Origin: Paulownia fortunei | Lineage: Eukaryota > Streptophyta > Magnoliopsida > Lamiales > Paulowniaceae | Direction of reading: 5' to 3' | DNA length: 64,000 nucleotides | Assembly: GCA_019321725.1 (NCBI GenBank) | Contig: CM033116.1 | Coordinates: forward strand, 13,224,841-13,288,840 | Shown: one piece after another, positions 47,085-58,973 of the stretch | Layout: the number at the start of each line of letters is the position of its first letter | Numbering within the stretch: the first letter of the stretch is position 1 | Translations under genes and position numbers: made by a program | The notes under the pieces: model-generated | Database searches by the model: none | Told to the model about the DNA's origin: nothing | The model's input: only the letters and a program-made list of their open reading frames with translations

Positions 47085-47220
47085 CTTCATCGAATGAGCA
47101 CGCGAGTAATTTGTGGCTTATAAACAAGGGGTCAATCCCTCTCCCCAAAAGACATCTTTTTCAGGACAAAATTGTGAGATTAAGTTAAAGAGGACAATAT
47201 CTTTTAGATAGATGCTTGTC
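47085..47220 (+). repeat. Short dispersed repeat with GAGGACAATATC word
   Basis: Contains TTATAAACAAGGGGTCAATC, CATCTTTTTCAGGACAAAAT, TGTGAGATTAAG and GAGGACAATATCTTTTAGAT. The same landmarks occur on the minus strand around 48780-48680. Confidence 0.5.
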
Positions 47221-48587
47221 CATTTCGTGTCATATCAGTGATGGAGTTCTATTGATTTCAACGTGCAATACACGATTTCAATGTGCAATACACGTCCTGT
47301 GATAGTATATCTACAAATTTACTTGTTATTTATGTCATTGTGGTACACCTATAAAGAGATTAAAAGACGACGGGATTTAAATAGAAGTAATGCTTAGGTA
47401 GATCCAAACAAAAAAATAATGTTAAATGTTTGAAAGTAGGAATATAGCTAGAACCTTAACTATTTATGTAAATTAATATCTCAAATCTATCAATAGGTCA
47501 TACAAGCAATAACTACGTACTAAAGGGCCAAGGGCCAAGGGCCAATCACATAAATTATTAAGTTTAGTATCGTTACCGTTCTCTTAAGTTAAAATCGTAT
47601 TTTACTATCTCTAAATTTATAATTTAGTTCCATGTTCCTCCTTCACATCACTTTCATGTGGATATTTATCGAAAAAACTAGGCTTCTATTTTTTAAAGGA
47701 AAAATGGTTAAAATAAACTCACAAAGTTGCACTTTAGTTCTTCAAATTTTTATGATAATATATTTTTGGGATAAGTTATATATTATTCATTTTACTCAAA
47801 AAAAAGAAAAAGAAAGAAAAAGTTCATGAATCACTCCAAATGCATGAAAAAAGTTCATGTCATACTTGGGCTAGTGATTCTTTTAGGTAGCTAGAAACAT
47901 AACAAATAGGAAAATTTACTAAAAGCCTCCTAAATAAAACCATATATCCGAAACACCGAAACACTCATGAAAATATTTCTCATTCCCAAAAACCCAAAGT
48001 TAAGATTTTGTGATTTTTAGATTAGATTACCCTTGAATTTCTTAGATTATGAAATTAATGAATTTGACTTATTTTATTAGAACTTTTTCTTTGGGTTTTT
48101 CAAATTGATAGGCTGAATCAATGATTATTTTAATTTTACAAAATTGAATTTTTTGGACAAAAATATATTTAAAAATTTAGATAGATAAATTATATAAAAG
48201 ACAATTTAAAAAATTTCAATATTGAATGAATTAAACAGAAAGATTAACTTTTTTTAAAGGTCATTAAATTATTTGTGTTAAATTTTTTCACTGAATATAT
48301 ACATACACACATATATATATACACACACACACGCTTTAAAATTAAAGAAGTAAGAATTTATTAAACTTTAGTTTGCTAAAATTAAATATTCAAACTAAAA
48401 TTGATCAAATTCCCAATATAAATGGATCAAAATTAAAGTATTTTAAAATTTGATTTTATCATTCAAATGCTTGAAACTTTATATGGTATTATTATTTTCA
48501 TTTTAGCTTATATATGGTATAACTTAATTTAAAGACTAAAGTAAAAAAAGAATTTACTCCAATTTATTTCTATAATCTGGAATTTTT
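47221..48587. other. Intergenic DNA, nothing recognised
   Basis: AT-rich, with a TA/CA microsatellite near 48296-48333 and three tandem AAGGGCC words at 47523-47543. No coding or element homology was seen. Confidence 0.45.
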
Positions 48588-48599
48588 TTACAACATTAA

Positions 48600-48960
48600 C
48601 ATAGTTTTTCCCAAATAAATGTGATTTGAGGGATGGATGTGGAACCAAAATATTAATTTGGGAATTGATGTGGCACGGAGCGGGCAAGCGTTCAACCAAA
48701 AGGTATTGTCCGTTTTAACTGGCCTCACGATTTTGTTCTGAAAAAGATGTATTAGAGGAGAGGAGATAGCCTCTTGCTTATAAGTCATAAGCCATCTACG
48801 TGCATATTTCATGTGAGATAAATCCCTCTCAACAGGAATGATACTAAACTTAAAATTTAAAAGTTCATCTGAGTGTAAATAGGGGAGGATTGACCCAAAA
48901 TATTGAATAACCTGTGGGGCTGTGCCGTTGAGATGCCTTTGGCCAATCATAGAATTGGAT
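48600..48960 (-). repeat. Dispersed repeat, second copy, minus strand
   Basis: On the minus strand it shows CTTATAAGCAAGAGGC, CATCTTTTTCAGAACAAAAT, CGTGAGGCCAGTTAAAACGG and ACAATACCTTTTGG, collinear with 47125-47210. An open frame of 135 codons (48995-48588) crosses it, but since the sequence is a non-coding-type repeat I do not call a gene. Confidence 0.5.
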
Positions 48961-48995
48961 CTTTTGTCTCTGCTCTTATTATTCATGAGAAACAA

Positions 48996-49620
48996 ATTGA
49001 GTAAAAAAACTCATGAGTGAAGGGATTTGAGGGATGGCTGAATGGGATCTATAGAGTACTACACTGCATATATGTATGGCACCATCTATGACATTATTAT
49101 ACCTTAATCCTATGTCTATGTGCACCTCTTTTGTGTTCTCTTATCGCTTGACTTTTTGGAAAAACTTGCATTACTCCCTAAACAACCGTTTAAGCCAAAA
49201 TGGTCCCTAAATTTGCAGATATGCACACATTCCACCCACAATTAACCAAAAATTCACCCACAACCATTAATGGACAACTTTTGTCAGTTGCTTACAAAAA
49301 ATTAATGGAGTGAAAATTTCCACTCCCTAAAATAATGTTGATTATTATAAACGTTGAATACAGATATGTTTTTAAGTACCTAACATCATAAGAAAAAAAA
49401 AAACAAATTAGGATTAAGAGAGGAAACAGAATGATACAAGAATTGACAACCATGCATCCCTTCCAGGTTCACTATTTTATATTACAAACAGAAACAAATA
49501 AATTAGAAGCCTAATAGACAGAAATCCCGTCACACAAACTTACATTCATTACGGCACATTAGCTTTCATCTCAAACATCACCACAAAATGGCATTTTGCA
49601 TAGCTTTTCTCATACCCCAC
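48996..49620. other. Upstream region of PAR1
   Basis: Non-coding flank. Nothing specific beyond the TATA box listed separately. Confidence 0.4.
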
Positions 49621-49623
49621 CTC

Positions 49624-49631
49624 TATATAAA
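49624..49631 (+). promoter_or_regulatory. TATA box of PAR1
   Basis: TATATAAA, 123 bp before the start codon, gives an expected transcription start near 49655 and a leader of about 100 nt. Confidence 0.65.
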
Positions 49632-49753
49632 CATCTTCCCCAAGTGCCTCCACAAGCAAATTCAACCACTTCACTTCCATTCCTAACATCCACTCCAACA
49701 AAGATTGCCAAATTTCTAAAAGCAGAGAAAAACTTGTGCAGTTGTGCTCTAAA

Positions 49754-49811
49754 ATGGCAAAAATGATTCCCTTTCTCGTGTTTGCCCTCTTCCTCCAAGG
49801 AGCTCTTGGTA

Positions 49812-49874
<63 letters not shown>

Positions 49875-50352
49875 CATATAATACTACTCATTACACGATG
49901 ATTCTCTTTCTTGTGTTTTCCCTCTAATATTCCTTTCTGATATGGATAGGTGAACTAGTGTGTGAGATATTGCCGGTGGGAATGTGCTCATTCTCAATCG
50001 CGTCTTCTGGGAAGCGATGCCTGTTAGAGACATTGGAGTCGGATGATGGGACTATGGAGTTCCAATGCAAGACATCTCAAGTGGTGGCGATGAACTTTCA
50101 CGAGTATATCGAGAGTGATGAGTGTGTGAGTGCGTGTGGGGTTGACAGGAACTGGGTTGGCATCTCATCCGACTCTCTCCTCGACTCTCACTTCACCCTC
50201 AACCTTTGCTCCTCACAGTGTTACCAGAACTGCCCAAATATTGTCGAGCTTTACTACAATCTGGCTCTAGCAGAAGGTGACCGTTTTTCTATCCATTCTT
50301 TTCATAATTTTGGGATAAAAGGATTATATAACCCGTCCTAACTTATCTTCAT

Positions 50353-50398
<46 letters not shown>

Positions 50399-50746
50399 TA
50401 TATATAAGATAAGTGTGACCAAAAACAGTACCTGCTTAGTCTCTTTATGCACAAGATAAACGAAATGGAGATAAAGAGACTGAAGCCCTTGGACAATTAA
50501 TTTTTCAGTCTTTTTCCAATATGCAAATACTAACTATTATATTAAATTTGATTGATAATACGAACAGGAGTGTTTTTGCCTGAATTATGCAAGTCTCAAC
50601 GAACAAGCCGACGTCGTTCAGTAATTCAGCTTCAAAGCTCAAGTGCAGCATCAGGTCCAGTTTCTGCCTTGGCTGCAGGTCCCATGGCTGCTTCAGCTCC
50701 TACTCCAGCTGCCTCTATTTTTTATTATGCTCCAGCTCCTATGTGA
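49754..50746 (+). CDS. PAR1: PAR1-family (photoassimilate-responsive) small secreted protein, three exons
   Basis: Exons 49754-49808 (55 nt), 49950-50276 (327 nt) and 50568-50746 (179 nt) with GT..AG introns join in frame to 561 nt, 186 residues plus stop. Residues 1-19 ([19 protein letters not shown]) form a signal peptide. The mature part has the cysteine-rich PAR1 pattern: [50 protein letters not shown] and [10 protein letters not shown]. It ends in an Ala/Pro/Ser-rich tail with APAPM. ATG 49754 is chosen because the only upstream in-frame extension begins with GTG. PAR1 proteins were named for induction by photoassimilates and viral infection in leaves; their biochemical role is unknown. 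The frame and splice sites look intact, so the gene is probably expressed. Confidence 0.95.
49818..49870. repeat. (TA)n microsatellite in PAR1 intron 1
   Basis: About 26 TA units fill over a third of the 141-bp first intron, between the donor and the acceptor. Confidence 0.95.
50356..50406. repeat. (TA)n microsatellite in PAR1 intron 2
   Basis: An almost pure TA run with one phase change near 50391 in the 291-bp second intron. Confidence 0.95.
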
Positions 50747-52469
50747 TTATTTACTTGTATATCTTTAGTGTTCTACGTTATCCGATTCCACACTTGTTAA
50801 TAATTGTACTATTATGTTATGACAGTGATCTTTCTTTGAGTAACCATCACCTCTATTTTTTTTCTCTTTAATTCGATTGAAACGATAGACTAATTGTCAT
50901 GACTTGAATATCATAAGTGACCTTGGTTCATGATGATCAAATTAATTTTAAATCCTCTCAAGCAGTAATTGCGCTATGTTTGGATCTAGGATAAGTAAAA
51001 AGAAAGGAAAAGGTAAAATCATGGCAAACCAATTTTCCTGAATCTTTTACATTCCAAGAATGAGTATGAAATAAGATGTAACTATATAAGTGTGTAATTA
51101 TGAGAAATATCTACTATAACTGTATTTATACAAGTCTTTTCCTCGTATATTTCTAACTATTTTGCTTACTAAATTCCAATCCATGAAGAGTGTAAGAGTA
51201 AATGGTGCAGGACAAGGGGCTTCTCGTTTCGGAAGACAACACATCAGTCATGCCCCGATAAATATCAGTATTTCATCTATAAACTTATAAAATAATGTAA
51301 AATAGTAAAAAAATAAAAAAGGAAAGTTATAAAAAAAATGTGGGACCAAATATGCTATGGAATTGAGTAAGATGGAAAAAGAGCAAAGTAGCAAAGATAT
51401 CAACTAATTCAGAGGTAATGTAAAAACATGCTGAATATTTAAACCCAACAAGGGTATTTTGTCATTTCATCTTAATTTTTAATTTAGTCATTTTGCCATA
51501 GAAATCTTAATGCTGAAGTAGTTCTTATTTTGATTGATTTTGCTCAATTGATTGAATGACATGTCCGTTGCGAATAATTATTTTTCCAAAAAAAAGTGAA
51601 GAATTTTTCAAAGAAATGTGGTGATGGTTTGTACGTGTGCTGCTTTGAATAGTTGATATATTTTTTAAAATATAATAATGATGATTGATGTGATAAGTTT
51701 TTTTTTAAATTAAATTGATTGAATAGTTAATTTTATAGAAAATATTGTAAAACACATGTTTGTTTGGTATTATTCTGAAAAATTTCAACACCAGTCTTCC
51801 AACTATTTGTCACAATTTTTTTATATATATTTATACTATTTATATATTAATAAAATATACACCAATTTACTGTACTAATAAATAAGACGTGCATTGCACG
51901 TTATTTATATGATTCTAATAAATTAATATATTATAAGATGCTTCATAAAATAAACAATATTAAATAAAAAATAAAAAATAAAAAATAAAAAATAAAATAT
52001 TCTAAAATATTTCATAAATTAATTATTGATCAATATGACATTGCAACAAAGTAAGAAATTTTCTTCCAATTCATACTTTGTAGGCGATACTTGTTCTCTA
52101 GGCATTGAAGAAATTTGGCAAATTAAAAAAATCTAGGTCTAGGATTAAAAATTAAGTAAAATATATATTCAATATTTAAGGATCTACATAATTATTTGTA
52201 AGTTTTTACGTATTATTCGGTGTACATACCGCCTATACATAATATTATCAAACTACTTTAATTGAGTATGACCATCATAAGTAATCAAATTATTTTTTCT
52301 TTAGTTACTTGTATGCAGGAGTTTTCTTCACATTACATGATTGTTAGGTATCAAAACTTTGTGCTATATTGAATCATGCTTCAATGTTGTTTTTTCTTAA
52401 TAAAAATAAAATTTTAGCTACTGCTAATAATATATAATGTATTAATTAAGGAAAAAATATTTGTACCTA
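50747..52469. other. PAR1 3' flank and intergenic DNA
   Basis: AT-rich with an (AAAAT)n stretch at 51960-51998 and a short palindrome GACGTGCATTGCACGT near 51887-51902. The left end of the Helitron remnant may reach into the last 300 bp, but I could not follow it. Confidence 0.45.
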
Positions 52470-53275
52470 CACTCAAAACTTGTCTATTTAATCCATATTA
52501 TGGGTTCAAACTTTTATAATGAGTTAAATGTGCATTTCTATTTAAAGTTGGGAAATTAGCCCTAAAAAGTCGTAATATTGAGTTTTTTTAATTGTCATAT
52601 TCAATAATTATTTCTTATAAAATTTTGATATTACCTTTAGTATCACTTGCTTTCTCACATTTTCTAACTCTAAATAAAAACTTATTGAACTTTGGATCAT
52701 TTCTCGACTCATGTTCCTTGATAAAGTATTTTTTTTATTTTGGGTCACAAATATGATTTTACCAAATTTGCAGAAATAGTTTGATAATTATTGTCCTAGA
52801 AACAACTGTTAATACTTGTTTAAAATTTTCACAAAAAGCTACCATTTTTTCACAAAAATCTTCATCATTTTCCATCATGTCTTTTAATTTATCAACATTT
52901 TTGATAGCTATCATTTTGTCCTTGGTGCTTCATCCCATAAAAATAGTTGTACTTGATGTAAAAACTCTGTAGCCCTACTTTGCTAGGACGTAGTGTACTG
53001 ACTTGATTCAATTGCATTTATTGGTATTTTAAAACGAGAATGTATTGTTCTATCCCTGATATTATTTAAAAGCAACTCCAGATGCCATGGTTACAAATGC
53101 TATTTGATTTTTGAATTTAAGATGAACTAACAATACATAGTGCAAAATATTTTTTCGTATTCCATGCGGCTCATCAATAAAGAAATCATTGTCCTTTTGT
53201 ATGCAATCTAAGATCATTAGAAAAGTTTTATGCTGTTTAATTCGGCATGTACCATGTTGATAAAAAAAAATTAAT
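52470..53275 (-). pseudogene. Helitron PIF1-like helicase fragment, heavily decayed
   Basis: Reading down from 53275 the minus strand gives, across stops and frame changes, the ordered helicase motifs of plant Helitron transposases. Walker A region: FFIDEPHGIRKNILHYVLL near 53190-53130, where the GxGKT core is lost. Next motif: IAFVTMASGVA. Walker B: LFLWDEAPRTK near 52955-52920. Following motif: KMVAFCENFKQVLTVVSRTI near 52850-52790. Then NDPKFNKFLFRVRKCEKASD near 52700-52640 and EIIIEYDN near 52605. This domain would unwind DNA during rolling-circle transposition. No Rep domain, TC start or CTRR hairpin end was found, so only a fragment remains. Recognition is by motif order. Confidence 0.75.
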
Positions 53276-54092
53276 TTGATATTAACTTTTTATAAAAAAT
53301 CAATATTCAGTTGTTTTTGAGAGTGTTTTGAAAGAATGTATTTTGAAAAGTGAGTTTGGAGAACGTATATAGAAGAAAAAATATGTATGTTATGTTGGAA
53401 CAAATGATATGATGTATTTTTGCAGATATTTTATTAATTGTAGATATATTGTCAATATTATTTTATTGTGGTTAATGAGAGATATTTTTAATTATAAATA
53501 TCTTGTTAATGTTATTGTATTATAATTAGTGATAGTATAAGGTATAGGATTATCTAAACAGGGTAATAAATAATTTGGTATTATGGGAAAAAATACGATT
53601 TTAAAAAAATATAAGTGAAAAATACGTTTTTGTTTTTGAAAAAGAAAAATAATATTTGGAAGAAAAGTAGAAAGAGAAAGTCAATAAAAACTATAATGTT
53701 TAAATTGACAATAAAATAGTATAAATAAAATTTATTAGATTAAATGATTAACCCAAAAGATCTATTTTTTCATGAAATGACTCTAATAGTGATTTAGCAT
53801 AAATTCTCGAAATAAAAAAAATTGAGTAAGTGAAATATTATATGCAACTGCAATCGAGATACTATAACTGCGATGATAAAAGATAAATCAAATGATTAAA
53901 ATAGATTTTGAATTTTGTGCATAAAAGATGTGAAATATAAGGGATAACATCGCTTTTGGAATATGGTCTTATAAATGATAAATATGATATAAAATTCAGA
54001 TGTGGTTGGTTTGAGAAAGTAAATATTAAAGGAATAAAATACTCCATCAATTAATGTAATTATTTTTGAATAGTCATATAGATAAGAAAAAA
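53276..54092. other. Intergenic DNA, nothing recognised
   Basis: AT-rich non-coding sequence to the right of the Helitron helicase remnant; the rest of the Helitron protein would be expected here but is not recognisable. Confidence 0.4.
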
Positions 54093-54430
54093 TTGAATTT
54101 TAGTCAATAATACACTCTAAGTCTTGTTGTATTTTTTTTTTCCAGAAAGTGTAATAACAAAACATTATAAATATGACAGTGAAATATTCCTTTGAATTGA
54201 TATAAAAAAAGATGTTATTTTCATATTAATTTTATTGAATCTAATTAAACTGGATATAGTGATGTATATTTTCATACAAAATTGGTATTTGGTTTGATTT
54301 TGAATTTTTATTTTAATTCATTGAATTCTACATAATATTGAATTTTAATTTTTAAAATTTTATAAATAGTTGTTATATCTTTTTTTGTATTTATTAATTA
54401 ATCTAACACTTTTTTCTTAATTTTAACTTA
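54093..54430. repeat. Direct repeat of ~335 bp, first copy
   Basis: From TTGAATTTTAGTCAATAATA to CTTAATTTTAAC, matching 58638-58973 with few differences (shared landmarks GTGTAATAACAAAACATTAT, GGTTTGATTTTGAATTTTTA). A more diverged relative lies around 54745-54900. Confidence 0.85.
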
Positions 54431-55592
54431 CCAAACTAAAAATAATAAATTCAAATTACAATTATGTTTTGTTATTTAATTTTAAACTTTTTTTAACAAA
54501 ATCATAGAATCGAAAATAGACAAAAGATAAAACAAAAGGTAAAATATTTATAAACATAATTTTTCCAAATATTTTCAGAAGAAATTAGCAAATTGGTAAA
54601 GATAATATCAAATTCAGATATGGTAGCTTGAGAAAACATATATTAAAGAAATCAAATATCTCATTAACTGATATAATTATTTTTGTATCTCCCAAACACA
54701 TGAAAATATACTTTAAGTCTCATAGTTGAGGAGGTCTTGCAAATTTAATCCCATGATTTGGAAAAGATTTAATTTTGGTCATGAATGTACTTTAATATAT
54801 ATCTATTCTATTTTTTTCAGTAAGTGGAATGCGTCTTTCAATTGATATAAAAAATAGATATTATTTCCACATTACTTTTTATAAATTTGATTAGACTGAA
54901 TATTGTGAGTTATATTTAATTTATTCAAATAGACATGTTTTATAATAAAATAATTTTCATATAGTGTATCATATCTTTTTCTGTCTAATTCAATGTGATT
55001 TTTTTATAAGGGTGACAACAATTTGATAAACCAATGGAATCAAATCAAAATTAAAAATTGGTATTTATCAAAGTAGAACAAAAAATTTAAATTTGGCATT
55101 TAATTTTTATTTTCATAAAAAATAGTATTAATTTAATTTTGGTGTTTTATTGCAATTTATCGAATCATTTCACAATATCAAAATTTAATTTTTACAAATT
55201 TTATAAATATTTTTTATATCCTAGTTTATATTTATTAATTAATTCAAAATATAATTAAATTTTGTTATTTAAATTTGAACTATTTAGTTTTTTTATTTTT
55301 AAAAAAAATTATTTAACAAAATAATTGAATCGAAATATGAAAACATAAATAGATGAAAGAGAAAACAAAAGGTAAAGTACTTATATATATATAGTTTTTA
55401 CAAATATTTTCAGAATATCAAATAAATAAAAATAAAGTTTAACTTGAATTCTTGATATTTTCTTATTGTAATTATCTTATAACCTCATTGACTAATTAAA
55501 AAAATAAATATTATTTATTTTAAAATTAAGTAATTATTAAATTACATAACTATCATTAAAATTAATAATATCAAAAGGAAAAATGTAGCAGA
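54431..55592. other. AT-rich DNA with diverged copies of the preceding repeat
   Basis: Contains the diverged relative at about 54745-54900 and another partial likeness at 55030-55260 (TTGGTATTTATC, TTTATTAATTAATTC). No coding sequence. Confidence 0.45.
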
Positions 55593-55593
55593 T

Positions 55594-55651
55594 TTCTTTT
55601 AGGTGTCGTTTCTTTTAGGTGTCGTTGGCTTACAAACGACACCTAAAAGAA
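55594..55651. repeat. Perfect 17-bp stem-loop preceded by a direct copy of the stem
   Basis: TTCTTTTAGGTGTCGTT occurs at 55594-55610 and 55610-55626, and its exact reverse complement AACGACACCTAAAAGAA is at 55635-55651. The second copy and the complement form a hairpin with a 17-bp stem and 8-nt loop. It is unlike the surrounding AT-rich DNA in base make-up and may be a subterminal repeat of a DNA transposon. Confidence 0.85.
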
Positions 55652-55739
55652 GGCAAAAAGAAAAAAAAGAAAAGAAAATCTAAGACGAAGGAAATGCACG
55701 TACAAATATAATTACGTGCATAATAACGAATATTATGAC

Positions 55740-56951
55740 TAAAAACTATATATTTACCAAAGTGTATGTATAAGGGTGCCGGCCGAGAGAACAACAGATA
55801 AATAACCCTTCTTTTTTATGTATTTTTCGAAGAGATCGGCTGTGTATTGTGCTAGAGCCATGGCCACCTCTTCCTCGAAAACCAACTGTATCATTGTTTT
55901 TTTATTTTTGGCTTGAGCGGAAAGAGACATTGATATGAGTAATGATAGTCGATAGATATTTGTTGTAGCAAAAGCTTTGAGTTACACATTATACTTGTAC
56001 CTAGAGTATTTATAGGCTCATTTGGAGTGTGAAGTTAACAATTTGATAATAGCACAGGTGTAATAATTATAATTCACCACCTTGATCTTGATTGCTGTTT
56101 TAAAAATTAGGTTTTGCAATACGAATAGACCATTAGGAAAGTCCTGATTTTGATTGTTGTTTTAAAAATTAGGTTTGCAGTATGAATAGACTATTAGAAA
56201 GGTCTTGAGTTGTTCTAAAAAAGTTTATCTGATACTTAACTCATTAAATTTTTTAGATATAAAAATTACTAACTAAAAGTGAGAAAGAAAGTGCATATCT
56301 TGTAAATGAGTAGGAGGGAGTACTTATACCTATTTAATTGGGACATGAACCTTATAGGACTTTAATATAATTTTGACATCTTGGATCTACTAATTAATTG
56401 GACAGAAATTAAATAAATATTAAAAATAAAATAAGGTGAACATACTCATAAATTGGTAAATTGTAAGGGCTCTCAAAATCTGGTTTGAATGTGTCACTAT
56501 AATTTACATTACTATTAATCTTCCCAAATTCTATTCTTTTATGGATTGTCCAAAAACAATGGTCAATTTTGTGTTTTGCAGAATTAGTTCTTTCAGAATC
56601 AAATTTGTTAATACATATTCTTAGAAGCAGAACAAGAACAGAGCACAGGCACAAACGAGTAGCAAGGGCTTGCACAATGGCTTTTGAATCCGGCGACACT
56701 CTTGAATTAACCATTCAGCAGGCTAATCTACATTCAAGTACTCTCGTTTGAGGTGCGTCATTTGTTCACGGACAATTTTAAGCAACTTTGGTAAAGTTCA
56801 TTTCCTTACCTAAATACAGTCGAAGCCCAAAAATGAACCTTATGAATAATATATATTTTGTATTTATGCTTCTTGATTCTCGACAGCTTGTATCTGCAAT
56901 GCCTCGAGCGACAGAACGGGAGGTAAAAGAATAGCGAATGAAATTTTATCA
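55740..56951 (+). other. Possible small or broken gene (two candidate exons), not recognised
   Basis: A TATA-like ACTATATATTTACC (55745) precedes an ATG in good context at 55859 (GCCATGGCC), giving MATSSSKTNCIIVFLFLA and a stop at 55913. Further on, 56569-56751 is open after a CAG acceptor-like site and reads AELVLSESNLLIHILRSRTR and ACTMAFESGDTLELTIQQAN. Neither matches a family I know and no donor joins them convincingly. A tandem duplication of about 65 bp (GATTGCTGTTTTAAAAATTA units) lies at about 56088-56215. Treat as a hint only. Confidence 0.2.
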
Positions 56952-57289
56952 CCTTGGGATTTTTTCTTTTTATTTATATTCGAGGGCATAGAGGTATTTA
57001 TATAAATTAATATGGACTGTTAAGTTGGGTCGGATTATGGATCAAGCCAAATATGATGTACAATCCTAAATCAAGCCTGATTCCATGATGGGTTTGGACT
57101 CTACATTAGGCATAAAGTAGGTGAAGCAAATAAGTTAATAGGCCGGATGTGGAATAAAAAGTGTTCAATATCCAACCCATAAACCCTAGGCAAACGGACC
57201 AATAGTGTATCAATATTGTTCCATCTTATATTTGTTAGAGTTTACCAATGAGCTTGATATCAATGAGATAATCTATAAATATTGTTTGG

Positions 57290-58450
57290 TTAGACATATA
57301 GATTGTGTACGATACATATATTATTATATATTTATAAATATGAACATATACATATATTATTTATAAATATTTATGTATGTTTTTATAATAATATATATTA
57401 TTTATAATATATATTTATAGTATATATATTTTTAATTTATACAAATTATATTATTTATATCATAAATAGAGATATATATTTCTAAGTATACATATTTTAA
57501 AGTAATGACATAAATATTTATATAAATATATTTTTAACATTTATAATATTTGATAATATATTAGTAATATAATATACTTTATATTAGCATTAATATATAT
57601 ATAAATATAATTAAATATATTTAAAAAATATATAATATGTATATAAACATATATTTAAATTATTTATATAAATATACTACTTAAAAATATATTTAAATTA
57701 TTTATAAGAATATTACTTATAACATATATTATATTATTTAAATACATATTTACCTATAATATAAATAGAAATATATATTATTATTTACGATATGATAATA
57801 ATAATAATAATATATAGTGTTACTATTATTTATAATATTATTCATGTTTATAATATTATATTAATTTTATAAAAATAGAAATATACATTTATAAGTATAA
57901 ATAAAAATAAAAATAAAAATATTATTAACATAATATTAATAGTATATAATTATATAAATAAACATAATTATATATATTTACAATATATAAAAATATGTAT
58001 ATAAACATGTATTAATATTATTTATATATATAGTACTTATAATATTAGTATAAATATACACATGTTATTAATATTTATGATATAGTATTAATATCAATAT
58101 TGTAAACATGTTAATTTATATTATTTATATATTTCTATAATGTATTTTTATAAATATTAAATTGTTTAATATATTTCTAAATACAAATATATATTTGTAA
58201 ATATACAATACTTTATATTTTATAAAAATATAAATTTATGTGTTTTGTTAATATTTGTATTACTAATATTGTATATTACACTATTATTAACATAATATTA
58301 ATAATATTTATAATATATAAATAAATATAATTACATATATTTATATATATAGACATATATTTATATTAGTTATATAAATACATTAGTTATAATATAAATT
58401 ATTATTATTATGTATATAATATAATATTAATACTAATTCAACATATATAT
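57290..58450. repeat. Almost pure A/T block (about 1.15 kb)
   Basis: Made nearly only of TATATTTATAAATA, TAATATTA and ATATAATATT words, with very few G or C. No open frames. Possibly a matrix-attachment-like or replication-slippage expanded region. Confidence 0.85.
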
Positions 58451-58637
58451 CAAGGGGATTTTCATCCTTTTATAATTTAGAATGGTATGATCCACAATTC
58501 AAATAGAAAGTGGATTACATGGCGGGTTGAGACTTTACATATCAGGCTAAGATTTTTTCTTAGGCCAAAATATTTTGAACCAAACAAAAAAATATTTGAA
58601 AAACCCATCAATCCAGTCCATATCCTACTAGTAAATA

Positions 58638-58973
58638 TTTGAATTTTAGTCACGAATACACTCTAAGTCTTGTTGTGTTTTTTTTTTCTTCAGAAAGTGT
58701 AATAACAAAACATTATAAATATGACAATGGAATATGCATTTGAATTGATATAAAAAATATATGTTATTTTCACATTAATTTTATTGAATCTAATTAAATT
58801 AGATATAGTGAGGTATATTTTCATACAAAATTGGTATTCGGTTTGATTTTGAATTTTTATTTTAATTCATTGAATCCTACATAAATTGAATTTTAATTTT
58901 TAAATTTTTATAAATAGTTGTTATATCTTATTTTATATTTATTAATTAATCTCACTTTTTTCTTAATTTTAAC
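58638..58973. repeat. Direct repeat of ~335 bp, second copy
   Basis: Matches 54093-54430. It ends exactly where the Athila-like leader sequence begins at about 58974. Confidence 0.85.

Noticed and set aside
48588..48995. 135-codon minus-strand open frame
   Set aside because: It overlaps a dispersed non-coding repeat also seen at 47085-47220 and has no recognisable domain.
49736..49753. Upstream start for PAR1
   Set aside because: The extension begins with GTG, not ATG. ATG 49754 gives a normal signal peptide.
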